64,000 bases of DNA from DASUNP01 sp035249305 (lineage in GTDB: Bacteria > Acidobacteriota > Blastocatellia > UBA7656): NCBI GenBank assembly GCA_035249305.1, contig DATFGQ010000043.1:1-64000 (forward strand), read 5' to 3'. Positions 1 through 8,280 of this stretch are shown here, piece after piece. Under the pieces are notes generated by a model. That model saw only the letters and a program-made list of their open reading frames with translations. It was not told the DNA's origin and searched no databases. The position numbers were made by a program, and so were the translations under genes. The first letter of the stretch is position 1, and each line of letters opens with the position of its first letter.

Positions 1-146
1 CAACTTTGGCATAAATTTATTGACCGAGTATTTAGCCGCTCGTGGTGTGGATTGTGGAACACGATAAAGCTGAAACTGTTGAGCTACAATCTGCGCCACT
101 GCGGCATCATTTCAGCCTGAGCAACTCAATACTCAGGTTTACTTAG

Positions 147-163
147 GGCCGCCGAAAGCGGCC
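147..163 (+). terminator. hairpin upstream of thuA-like gene
   Basis: GGCCGC-cgaaa-GCGGCC is a perfect 6-bp stem followed by a T/A-rich tract (ttaaattgtttt). It may terminate a gene that ends left of the window. A TTGACA box at 174-179 follows at once, with weak -10 candidates near 195-202, so a promoter for the next gene may start here. The rest of 1-146 shows no gene. Confidence 0.45.
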
Positions 164-223
164 TTAAATTGTTTTGACAGCAGTGGAGCCCACCTTTAAC
201 CTGTACAAGCAACAAGTAGAGCC

Positions 224-1003
224 ATGTCGAAAAGATTTATTCTCTCATTGCTAGGCGTTGCCGCGTCAGTTCTTCTTACACAAGCTCGGCCGGGCCAACT
301 TGCCGCCACCGCATCAGGAATAAAAACTACTAAGCCGAAGGTGCTTTACCTCACGCATTCGGCAGGATTCAAGCACGCCGTCCTCCCGCTCTCTGAACAG
401 ACCCTCAAACAGATCGGCGAGCGTTCCGGCGCGTTTGAAGTCATCGCCACTCAGGACTGTGCGGAGCTGAGCCGCGAGCGGCTGAAGCAATACCAGGCGG
501 TTGTCTTCTACACTACCGGCGAGTTGCCGCTATCGGAAGAACAGAAGACGGCTTTCCTCGACTTCATTAAAGGGGGCAAGGGCTTCGTCGGCATACACAG
601 CGCGACCGACACGTTTTACAAATGGCCTGAGTACGGCGAGCTGATCGGCGGCTACTTCGATAACCACCCCTGGCATCAGGAGGTCACGATCAAAGCTGAA
701 GACCCACGGCACCCGGCTACGCGCCACCTCGGGACTGCGTTCAAGCTGACGGACGAGATTTATCAGTTCAAGGATTTCTCGCGCGCCCGCGTTAACGTCT
801 TGCTGAGCCTGGACGCCGGATCGGTTGATCTCAACAAGCCTGGGGTGCGCCGCGCGGACAGAGATTTCGCCCTGGCGTGGTGGCGCAACTACGGTCGCGG
901 TCGGGTCTTCTACACGGCGCTCGGTCATCGGGCCGAAGTCTGGCAGGACGAGCGGTATCAGCAACACCTGCTAGGGGCATTGCGCTGGGTGATGAAGCGG
1001 TAA
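224..1003 (+). CDS. secreted ThuA-domain protein
   Basis: This 259-residue protein has an N-terminal signal peptide (about residues 1-28, KRFILSLLGVAASVLL core). A ThuA-like domain fills the rest: VLYLTHSAGFKH, the FIKGGKGFVGIHSATDTF segment, GGYFDNHPWH and a C-terminal GRVFYTALGH. ThuA domains have a glutamine-amidotransferase-like fold and occur in sugar-utilisation loci and in many secreted proteins of soil bacteria. The exact reaction is unknown, and a sugar-related role is family inference only. The gene stands alone, is convergent with the next one, and shares a terminator region with it. Confidence 0.85.
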   Translation: MSKRFILSLLGVAASVLLTQARPGQLAATASGIKTTKPKVLYLTHSAGFKHAVLPLSEQTLKQIGERSGAFEVIATQDCAELSRERLKQYQAVVFYTTGELPLSEEQKTAFLDFIKGGKGFVGIHSATDTFYKWPEYGELIGGYFDNHPWHQEVTIKAEDPRHPATRHLGTAFKLTDEIYQFKDFSRARVNVLLSLDAGSVDLNKPGVRRADRDFALAWWRNYGRGRVFYTALGHRAEVWQDERYQQHLLGALRWVMKR

Positions 1004-1037
1004 GGCGCCTCAGAATAAAAAACCTCATGATAAAAAA

Positions 1038-1070
1038 CCCTCACGGCCGCCGCAACGACGGCCATGAGGG
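1038..1070 (-). terminator. intrinsic terminator between convergent genes
   Basis: CCCTCACGGCCG and CGGCCATGAGGG form a stem with one internal mismatch. Read on the minus strand, six T residues follow it (the aaaaaa at 1032-1037). It is placed to terminate the metzincin-like gene that ends at 1099. Confidence 0.75.
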
Positions 1071-1098
1071 CATTGAGAACCGTGGTGCGTTAAATTGA

Positions 1099-3201
1099 TT
1101 ACTTAGCCGCAGCCCGCGCAGCGCTGTCTCGTTTTGATCTTATCTCCTCCAGAACGCTCTTGAGGACGTTGCGGGCCGAAAGCGTGTCGTACAAGGTGTC
1201 CTGTAACCTCGCCGCCTGCGCGTTCTCTCCCTGCTCGACGAGAGACTCGGTGAAGAAGTCTACATAGTACTTGAAGTCTATGTGGCCTAGCGTTTCTGCG
1301 GCAGTGCCGGGCCTGCTCAGAAGCGTTGTAAGCTCTGCGTAGGTTGTGTCGGCGTCGGCCGGCGCGACCTTGTTGACCGCCAGCACCTGCTCGCCATTCC
1401 GTACTGTGTTAACGTCAAGCAGCTTATACTCGCGGGCCTTGACCTTCGCCAGCGGCACACGCGTGTGTATAGCCACGCGGCGGTCGCTCAACTGCTCGGA
1501 GACCTGACGCAGAACGTCGTTGGCCTTATCTAAGTGCCGGCTGCCGTCGAACGCGAGCACGCGGCCGACATCGTTGCAGAAGAAGTCCTGAGCGAGCACC
1601 TCTTCTTCGTACCCACGCGGCGGGGTCACTCGCAGCGTCAGCGGGTTCGAGACGATGTCTTCGCCGCCGATGTTGACCGACAGTTGGATCAGGTAATTGC
1701 CCGGCTCGGCTATCTGCCAGCCGCCCAGACCGGCCGCCACGAACAGCGAGTCGTACATCTTGTCGCCAGGATTGAGCACCCTGCCTTTCGGCAGGTGACA
1801 ATACCGCGCGTACGGGGCATACTGGCGCGCGGGCTCCCCCTGCTTCTTGATTATCACCGTCATGGCCTCCTGAGTGGCGAGGATGTTTTCAGGGACGATC
1901 CGCGGCTCGGACGAGGTGTTCTTCAGCTTCAATTCGAGGACGACCGGTTCGAGGAATTCGAAAATGGGCTTGTCGCGGTTGGCCCGCAACTCCAGCGTCA
2001 GCGACGGCTGCGGCAAAACGTTCGCCTCCTGGAAGCCGTGGTTGTCGAACCACAGCGCGTCGCCCATCCTGACGAACCGCTCCGGCGCGTGGCGCATGAA
2101 GAGCAGCTCCCCGTCGCTGAAGCGGAATTCGAAGTCCGAGAAAAAGGCCGACTCGCCGCCCGGCACCACGAACGGGTAGTTCATGAAGCTGCGCTCAAGG
2201 GGCTCGTCCAGGAGAGGGATCCAGGGGCCGTGCCCGTCGAAGACCAGCGACTTCTGCCACGAATGTGCGAGGTTGAAAGAGTGGCCCATCTCGTGGCAGG
2301 CGGTCCAGTAGATCATCCGTTTGATCCAGGCCGCGGGAGCCGCGTCGCCGCCGGGCGGGACCGAGATGAACGAGTCGTTGAAGATCGCGGTGCCCTGGCG
2401 CTGGTTCGGCCCTATGTCGTCAAACATGATTCCGCCCAGCCCTGTGCCCCACTCATGAAGCGATGCGAAGAATATCCAGAAGGCCCATTGCGCCGACGCG
2501 GCGAAATGTGACCAGTATATCTGCATCGCGTCATGCATTTCGTTGTTGCTCCAGACCGCGTCCACGCCCGCCCCGGAGATGGGGACATTCGCCCCTGGCG
2601 ATGTCGTGACGTCGAACCCCGTGCGGTTAAACGTCTTCTTCATCGTCAGGTTTTCAACCGGGAGCGTCGCGGGGCGGTTCGGGTGCGCGCCCGTGTCTAT
2701 CTCCGTAAGCGCCGCCTCGCCTTCGGCGAAGTCGAACTCGAAATCGACTTTGCGGAAGTAGCGAGAAGTGTACTTAAAGACCCGCGTGCGCGGCGGGGCG
2801 CCTCCGGAAAAGACCACCGTCGCTTTTTGCAGTGAGGAGATAAGGCTCCGATGCACCTTTATGACGACGTTGGTGTAGGGGAAGCTCAACACCGGGCCGT
2901 CCTTGTACCATATGCTGCCATTCCACGTGTTGGGACCGCTGGGAGTGAGGTTCGCTATCCAGTGGACTCGCGAAGCTATGCCGCCGTGTACGGTGCCGCT
3001 GGCGACGTTCTGCGGGTAGGAGCCATCAACGTCTATACGAAGCTCCTCCCTGATTATAGGCAACAGTTGCTTCCAGGTGTAAAGGCCGCTCACGGGCGGC
3101 AGCGGCAGGAAAGTGCTCTGCGCGTCCGCTTCTAGCTCTGTCGAATAGACCGATTCCGATACCTCTCCGAATAGCTCGTCGGGGGGATTCTCTCTAGTCA
3201 T
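1099..3201 (-). CDS. metzincin-like zinc metalloprotein with Ig-like C-terminus
   Basis: The ATG at 3201 has an AGGAGG ribosome site 8 nt upstream, so I prefer it to the TTG at 3207. The product is about 700 residues. The zinc motif HEMGHSFNLAH lies at about residues 303-313 and matches HExxHxxNxxH. Asn replaces the Gly normal in metzincins. FMNYPFVVPGG about 50 residues later could hold the Met-turn. Residues about 430-560 look like an Ig or beta-sandwich domain, and the last 150 are helical. There is no signal peptide. The zinc-protease class is well supported by the motif, but the substrate is unknown. A small gene of unknown function lies upstream on the same strand. Confidence 0.65.
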   Translation of the reverse strand: MTRENPPDELFGEVSESVYSTELEADAQSTFLPLPPVSGLYTWKQLLPIIREELRIDVDGSYPQNVASGTVHGGIASRVHWIANLTPSGPNTWNGSIWYKDGPVLSFPYTNVVIKVHRSLISSLQKATVVFSGGAPPRTRVFKYTSRYFRKVDFEFDFAEGEAALTEIDTGAHPNRPATLPVENLTMKKTFNRTGFDVTTSPGANVPISGAGVDAVWSNNEMHDAMQIYWSHFAASAQWAFWIFFASLHEWGTGLGGIMFDDIGPNQRQGTAIFNDSFISVPPGGDAAPAAWIKRMIYWTACHEMGHSFNLAHSWQKSLVFDGHGPWIPLLDEPLERSFMNYPFVVPGGESAFFSDFEFRFSDGELLFMRHAPERFVRMGDALWFDNHGFQEANVLPQPSLTLELRANRDKPIFEFLEPVVLELKLKNTSSEPRIVPENILATQEAMTVIIKKQGEPARQYAPYARYCHLPKGRVLNPGDKMYDSLFVAAGLGGWQIAEPGNYLIQLSVNIGGEDIVSNPLTLRVTPPRGYEEEVLAQDFFCNDVGRVLAFDGSRHLDKANDVLRQVSEQLSDRRVAIHTRVPLAKVKAREYKLLDVNTVRNGEQVLAVNKVAPADADTTYAELTTLLSRPGTAAETLGHIDFKYYVDFFTESLVEQGENAQAARLQDTLYDTLSARNVLKSVLEEIRSKRDSAARAAAK

Positions 3202-3404
3202 CTTCAATACCTCCTTAAATCAAGCGCCGCGCGCCTCGACTCTCGTGAGTCTGTCACAAAGCGTCGCACGTTGGGCCGCCTTAAACGATATAGCGGCCTC
3301 CGGCTCTCAAAGTCGAAAGCGCGTCAGCCTTTACTAGAATTCTGAAATTGTTGGACCAGACCAGTCGCGGCCTGGCTCGTGGAGATTGCTACAGCTTCCT
3401 TTCG

Positions 3405-3704
3405 TCAGACGTAGCCGAAGGGCGTGCTTGAGACGCGGTGAACGATCTCGCCCGCGACAAGCGACACGCCCAGAAATGGCTCTTGTGGGACCCGTGTCTG
3501 GACTGTTTTGGTGAGGTTTTTCGTAGGCAGCAGGATTTCGACGGTCGCAGTGCCGTCGTCGACCTCGACGTCGACGGCGTCGGCGCGGCCTATCTGTAAC
3601 TTTGTTTTTACGCCTTGCTTGTTAAATACTTCTTTGCCGTTGACTCGTAACACCACGGCTTCGTCTTCGAACCCTTCTTGAAGGGCTATGTGTAACTGGC
3701 CCAT
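3405..3704 (-). CDS. small beta-rich protein, unknown function
   Basis: This 99-residue protein starts at an ATG with AAAGGTG 8 nt upstream. The sequence alternates in a beta-sheet pattern (VVLRVNGKEVF, VDVEVDDGTATVEI, LGVSLVAGEIV) and has no signal peptide or cysteine. It lies 200 bp upstream of the metzincin-like gene on the same strand, so the two may be co-transcribed. I do not recognise the family. A binding partner or inhibitor role is only a guess from position. Confidence 0.6.
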   Translation of the reverse strand: MGQLHIALQEGFEDEAVVLRVNGKEVFNKQGVKTKLQIGRADAVDVEVDDGTATVEILLPTKNLTKTVQTRVPQEPFLGVSLVAGEIVHRVSSTPFGYV

Positions 3705-3968
3705 TAAAACACCTTTAAACTTTGGTTAGCCTATCAGGAAAGCTCGACCCGCCGACTGTAAGCCCGCGCTAACGGCAGGCGGCGAGGGTTGAGCGTCAAG
3801 GATGGGTGCCAATCTTGATCGGCTGAGTCAAAGAACCTTTCAGCCAAGAGTCGGATTCCGGATGCGCCTAGTATACTAGGACGCAAAACGCGATCTGAGC
3901 ATTGCAGGAAAAAAGTAAAGTTAAAATCGGTGATTCGTGATGCGACGGAGGCCGGCCTCTCTCACCCC

Positions 3969-4895
3969 TTAGCTTCTTAGCCTGGCGGCCGTCTGCGATA
4001 TGAGGTTGCGCAGCCAGGTGTGAGCCGGGTCCGCGTGGCTGCGCTCGTGCCAGAGCATGACGAGCCGGAACGTCGGGATCGCCACGGGCACCGGCAGCAC
4101 TTGCAGCTTCAGCTTCTTGTTGAACTCCAGCGCGAGCCGTTCGGGCAGGGTCGCTATCAGATCCGACGCCCCGACCATGAAGGCCACGCTCGCAAAGTGC
4201 GGGACGAGGATTACCGAGCGGCGCGCGTGGCCTTTCTGCTGGAGCAGTATGTCTATCACGCCGGGACCTTCCGATTTATAAAAGACCGCCACGTGATCGG
4301 CGGCCGCGTACTGCCTGAGCGTCAGCCGCCCGCGGATCGAAGGGTGGCCCTCGCGCGCGATGCAGACGTTGCGCTCCTCCCACAAAAACTCGGACCGAAG
4401 CGTCGCGTCGAGCGACAGCGCGTCGGGGAAGAAGCCTATGGCCAGGTCGAATGAGTCGGCCAGCGACGACGGCGCGGGCGGCTGGAAGAGGCTCCGCGGG
4501 CGATCTATCTTCAGCGTGAGCCCCGCGGCCTTCCGGTGTAGCTCATCGATTAAAGGGGCCAGCAACGCGACCTCCGCGTAGTCGTTCGCCAGCAGGTGGA
4601 ACGTCCGTCGCGAGGCCGCCGCGTCGAAGGCGGGACGCTCTTCGAGCGCGGCCCTCAGCCCATCGAGCGCCGCCGACACCGGCCCTACGAGCGATTGGGC
4701 GACCGGCGTCGGCTTCATCCCCTCGGGCGTCCTCACCAGCAGCGGGTCGTCGAAGATGCGGCGCAACCGCGCCAGCGCGTTGCTCATCGCCGGCTGGCTG
4801 AGCCCCGAACGCCGCGCCGCGCGCGTCACGTTCCTCTCGGCCATCAGAGACTCGAAGGCCAGAAGCAGGTTCAGGTCGAACGATCTGATATTCAT
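3969..4895 (-). CDS. LysR-family transcriptional regulator
   Basis: The N-terminal winged helix is textbook LysR: FDLNLLLAFESLMAERNVTRAARR then SGLSQPAMSNALARLRRIFDD. A substrate-binding domain follows (about residues 90-308). The framing resembles the NodD/NahR branch. I chose the ATG at 4895 (MNIRSFDLN) over an in-frame start at 4919, because the longer start adds eight residues not typical of the family and buries a dyad inside the coding region. The gene is divergent from the serine hydrolase gene, with about 100 bp between the starts. Such pairs usually mean that the regulator controls both. Confidence 0.9.
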   Translation of the reverse strand: MNIRSFDLNLLLAFESLMAERNVTRAARRSGLSQPAMSNALARLRRIFDDPLLVRTPEGMKPTPVAQSLVGPVSAALDGLRAALEERPAFDAAASRRTFHLLANDYAEVALLAPLIDELHRKAAGLTLKIDRPRSLFQPPAPSSLADSFDLAIGFFPDALSLDATLRSEFLWEERNVCIAREGHPSIRGRLTLRQYAAADHVAVFYKSEGPGVIDILLQQKGHARRSVILVPHFASVAFMVGASDLIATLPERLALEFNKKLKLQVLPVPVAIPTFRLVMLWHERSHADPAHTWLRNLISQTAARLRS

Positions 4896-4904
4896 AACGT
4901 GAAT
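4890..4904. promoter_or_regulatory. putative LysR operator (T-N11-A dyad)
   Basis: ATTCATAACGTGAAT is a perfect ATTCA-N5-TGAAT dyad with T-N11-A geometry, the usual LysR-type recognition pattern. It overlaps the regulator's preferred start codon (4893-4895), which suits autoregulation. The serine hydrolase start is about 90 bp away. Confidence 0.5.
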
Positions 4905-4992
4905 AAAGCATATTACCATAATCCATATACCGTATCTTCGATTGTGTCGTTAAATAGTAGGAGAGCGTCAACGCCATCAAAAAGGAGTTGTC

Positions 4993-6474
4993 ATGAAAAA
5001 GCTGATCAAGAATCTCGTACTCGTGTTGTCGTTATCTTTAATCGGGGCGTCGGCGGCGGCCGGGCAGGCGGCCAAGTCCGACAACCCCGCCGAGCTCCGC
5101 GCGAAGGAGTTCGCCCGGCTGATCGATTCGGGCAACCGCGCGGAGCTCGCAAAGTATGCTAAGGAGAACTTCGCGCCGAATTTTCTGAACATACCGATGG
5201 AGCGCCACTTGAATTTCTTGTCAGGGCTTCACGACTCGACGCGGGGCGTCGAGTTTCACGGCGTTCAAGAGTCGAAGCCGAACGAGGCGACCGTGTTGCT
5301 CAAGGCGAAGCTCACGGGCCAGTGGATGGCCCTCTTTATTCGGACCGAGCCGGAAGCGCCGCACCGCATTTCGGGGATAGGGCTCAGACAGCCGAAACCG
5401 CCGGCCGACGCGCAGCCGGTCAAGCGCCTGACAACCGAGCAGATCGCGCAGGAGCTCAAAACATTCGTCGCGAAGCTGGTCGAGGCCGACGTCTTTTCGG
5501 GCACGGTGCTGCTTGCCAAAGACGGCGTGCCGATATTCAAAGGCGCTTACGGGATGGCGAACAAAGATTTTAACGCGCCGAACCGGATCGATACGAAATT
5601 CAACCTCGGCTCGATGAACAAGATGTTCACGGCCGTCGCCATCGCGCAGTTGGTCGAGCGCGGCAAGCTCTCGTTCGACGACCCGCTGTCAAAGTTCCTG
5701 CCCGATTTCCCGGACAAGGCGTCGGCGGAAAAGATCAAGATCAAACACCTGCTCACGCACACGGCGGGGCTGGGCGGCTATTTCTCCAAGCAGTGGAGCG
5801 AATCGTCCCGCGCCTTGTACCGCACGGTCGACGACATGATCAAACGCGCCGCGGCCGACGAAAAGCTCTTGTTCGAGCCCGGCACTAAATGGCAGTACTC
5901 AAACACCGGCATGCTGGTGCTCGGCAAGGTGATCGAAGTAGTCTCGGGCCAGAGCTATTACGACTACGTGCGCGAAAACATCACGAAGCCCGCGGGGATG
6001 ATAAACACCGATTGCTACGAACTGGACAAGGTCAATCCGAACCTGGCCGTAGGCTATGACAAACAGTTTACCGACGGCGGGGTCTCGTTTATGAACAACG
6101 TCTTCGCGCACGTGCTGCGCGGGGGGCCGCAAGGCGGCGGGTATTCGACCGTTGAAGATCTGTTGAAGTTCGACATCGCGCTCAGGTCGAACAAGCTGGT
6201 AGGCGCCGAATACGTGAAGCTCCTGCTTTCGCCCAAGCCCGAGCTGAATTCTCCCGATTACGGCTATGGCTTTCAGTACGATGCTGAAGCCAAGAAGGCG
6301 GGTCACGGCGGCGGGTTCCTCGGCATCAGCTCCAACCTCGACATGTTCTTAGGCACGGGCTGGACGGCTATAGTGATGTCGAATTACGGCCGCGGCGCGC
6401 AGCCCGTTGAGCAGAAGATGTACGACCTGGTGAAGGCCGAGCTTGATTTTCAGGCTTCGAGCCGCTCGAAGTGA
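4993..6474 (+). CDS. secreted beta-lactamase-family serine hydrolase
   Basis: This 493-residue protein has a signal peptide (about 1-25) and an AAAGGAG ribosome site at 4981-4987. Residues 30-135 form a small alpha/beta domain. A class C beta-lactamase or penicillin-binding-protein-like domain follows. Its motifs are visible: SMNK (S207-K210), YSN (Y302) and HGG (H438). These are shared by beta-lactamases, D-alanyl-D-alanine peptidases and esterases, and family members most often act as esterases or peptidases. Substrate and resistance function cannot be assigned. Divergent placement from a LysR gene suggests inducible expression. Confidence 0.85.
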   Translation: MKKLIKNLVLVLSLSLIGASAAAGQAAKSDNPAELRAKEFARLIDSGNRAELAKYAKENFAPNFLNIPMERHLNFLSGLHDSTRGVEFHGVQESKPNEATVLLKAKLTGQWMALFIRTEPEAPHRISGIGLRQPKPPADAQPVKRLTTEQIAQELKTFVAKLVEADVFSGTVLLAKDGVPIFKGAYGMANKDFNAPNRIDTKFNLGSMNKMFTAVAIAQLVERGKLSFDDPLSKFLPDFPDKASAEKIKIKHLLTHTAGLGGYFSKQWSESSRALYRTVDDMIKRAAADEKLLFEPGTKWQYSNTGMLVLGKVIEVVSGQSYYDYVRENITKPAGMINTDCYELDKVNPNLAVGYDKQFTDGGVSFMNNVFAHVLRGGPQGGGYSTVEDLLKFDIALRSNKLVGAEYVKLLLSPKPELNSPDYGYGFQYDAEAKKAGHGGGFLGISSNLDMFLGTGWTAIVMSNYGRGAQPVEQKMYDLVKAELDFQASSRSK

Positions 6475-6504
6475 GAAGGCAGGCTCGGGGATAGAATCTA
6501 TTTA

Positions 6505-6570
6505 GCCACAGAGGCACGGAGGCACAGAGATTTTTATTGTTTTATCTCTGTGCCTCCGTGCCTCTGTGGC
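6505..6570. repeat. 26-bp perfect hairpin between convergent genes
   Basis: The arms at 6505-6530 and 6545-6570 are exact reverse complements with a 14-nt loop. The sequence is a near-iteration of cacagaggcacggaggc. On the plus strand it is followed by gtgtatttttt, so it can also terminate the serine hydrolase transcript. It sits between convergent stops. Confidence 0.85.
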
Positions 6571-6582
6571 GTGTATTTTTTC

Positions 6583-7584
6583 TCACCAGTATTTCCAGCG
6601 CGGGACCACGTGCTGGTCGAACGAGAATGGCTGCGTGGCGCCGGGCGTGACCACGACGCGGACCCAGCCGACCAGGGGCGAGCCGGGGACCTGGAGTCGT
6701 GTGACATTCTCTAAAGGCTTGCCCGTCGCCCGCCGCACGAGCGGGTGATCGACCGTGTAATCATGCCCGTCGCCGTGCGCCAACAGCACGGGCCGCGCGA
6801 AACGATCGGCCTCCTCCTCTATCGCCAGTATGAACGGGTCGAACGCGCGGCGGTAATCATTGTCGTGAGGCTCTTCGAGGTCTGCGCTGGCGTGATAGCT
6901 TATCACGACCGCCGACGCGTTAAGGTTCCTGGCCTCGGCGAAGGTCTCGCGCACCCAGGCCGCCGCCGCTTCTGTCCTGCGCTTTGATTCCTGGTCGTCG
7001 GCTTGCGTGCGCGCGGGGAACGGCGCAAGACCGTTCTTGCTCCCGACGATGTGCGCGGTGGCAAAGACTACACCTTCGTGCACCCAGCGGGCGTTCTCTA
7101 CGAACTCGGGGAAAGGCTCGCGGCCCGCCTGCGTGACGAGTGAGAGCCGGTTGCCGCCCAGGCTGTGCGTAGGGTCGCTGAAGAATATTTCCCTTATCTT
7201 CGCCAGCCGATCCAGAGGCTCGAAGCCGCCCGTATCCTTCTCCCAGCAGTCGGCCCACTCGTTGTCACCCGGCGTGTAGATCAAAGCGTGGCGCAGGCCG
7301 TTGAACCGGTCGAGGCTCTTACGGTAATGCGCATCACTGCATGGCCGCCAGAAGATGTCGCCCACGTGTATGACAAAGCTCAGATCGTTCCGGTCGAGCG
7401 ATTCGAGCACTAGTTTGAACTGAAGCTCCTCGTGCGTGTAGTAAGGGGCGTCGCCAAGGACTGCGAACGTGAAAGTCCCCGGAGGGTTCGGGACCGGCTC
7501 TTCCGGGCCGCGCGTGGTGAAGTAGATGACGACTAACGCCAGAAGCGTTATTGCGAGGAACCAGATTCTACGCCGCTTAAACAT
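6583..7584 (-). CDS. membrane-anchored calcineurin-like phosphoesterase
   Basis: This 333-residue protein has an N-terminal membrane anchor (about residues 7-22). The metallophosphoesterase metal-binding motifs are visible: GD at 44-45, VGD at 74-76 and GDNE at 106-109, with SYHA and AHGDGHDY further on as the C-terminal His motifs. Members hydrolyse phosphoesters with a two-metal centre; the substrate is unknown. It is the third gene of a compact operon, 10 bp downstream of the transglutaminase-like gene, and has a GAAGG ribosome site. Confidence 0.8.
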   Translation of the reverse strand: MFKRRRIWFLAITLLALVVIYFTTRGPEEPVPNPPGTFTFAVLGDAPYYTHEELQFKLVLESLDRNDLSFVIHVGDIFWRPCSDAHYRKSLDRFNGLRHALIYTPGDNEWADCWEKDTGGFEPLDRLAKIREIFFSDPTHSLGGNRLSLVTQAGREPFPEFVENARWVHEGVVFATAHIVGSKNGLAPFPARTQADDQESKRRTEAAAAWVRETFAEARNLNASAVVISYHASADLEEPHDNDYRRAFDPFILAIEEEADRFARPVLLAHGDGHDYTVDHPLVRRATGKPLENVTRLQVPGSPLVGWVRVVVTPGATQPFSFDQHVVPRWKYW

Positions 7585-7594
7585 CGAGACGCCT

Positions 7595-8272
7595 TCAGGA
7601 AGTTTCGCGCTTTACGTCTTCATCGAAGCTCGCGCGTTTGAGGTCGCGGTCCGCGCCCAGGAAGTTGTACTCGCGCCGGAACGTCTCGATGATCTCTTCC
7701 AGCGGAAGGTCCGGGTACGTCCCTCTGTGGTTGACGTACTCCATGTGACGATTGCCCTCGCGGTCGAAAGGGTGATAGAGCGAATCGCTAAGGCCATCGA
7801 ACTCCAGCGGGAGGAGGCCGAACCTCTCGCACAGCTCAAGGTTGAAAGCCGGCGTCGCCTTCACCCAGCGGCCCTCCAGCAGTATCTCCGTGTAGCCGTG
7901 CCAGTAGAATATGTCCGTCCGCATCCTCTCTCTCATCCTTTCGGTCGACAGGTGATTGCGCACGTCCGCGAACCCGAGCCTCGCCGGTATCCCGAGCGAC
8001 CTGCAACAGGCGGCCAACAGCACGGCCTTCGACACGCACCAGCCGTGCTTGTTTGCAAGCGTCGTGCTCGCCTTCATCCCCTCGACCGTCAGGTCGATTC
8101 TGTAAGGGTCGTAGCGAATCTCGTCGCGCACGGCGTAATAGAGCGCGACGGCCCGCTCGGCGTCGGTCGCACGGCCGCCCGCGTGAAGTCGCGCGAACTC
8201 TACGACGGCCGGCGATGTCGTCTCGATGGTCTCCGTAGTCCCTGTGAACGGATGATCATTAACGATATTCAT
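7595..8272 (-). CDS. transglutaminase-like cysteine protease family protein
   Basis: This 225-residue protein has the transglutaminase-like core. KHGWCVSKAVLLAACCRSLG carries the nucleophile Cys79, and YWHGYTEILLEGRW carries His125. The third catalytic acid is not obvious: the WVKATPAFN segment lacks the usual Asp and may use an amide. There is no signal peptide. Bacterial members act as proteases or amidases rather than cross-linkers. The gene is the middle one of a minus-strand operon, 8 bp after the cyclase gene. Confidence 0.8.
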   Translation of the reverse strand: MNIVNDHPFTGTTETIETTSPAVVEFARLHAGGRATDAERAVALYYAVRDEIRYDPYRIDLTVEGMKASTTLANKHGWCVSKAVLLAACCRSLGIPARLGFADVRNHLSTERMRERMRTDIFYWHGYTEILLEGRWVKATPAFNLELCERFGLLPLEFDGLSDSLYHPFDREGNRHMEYVNHRGTYPDLPLEEIIETFRREYNFLGADRDLKRASFDEDVKRETS

Positions 8273-8280
8273 AAGCTTTG

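Noticed and set aside
4993..6474. True antibiotic beta-lactamase
   Set aside because: SxxK, YSN and HGG occur across esterases and peptidases of the same fold. The N-terminal extra domain and lack of resistance context do not support a specific beta-lactamase call.
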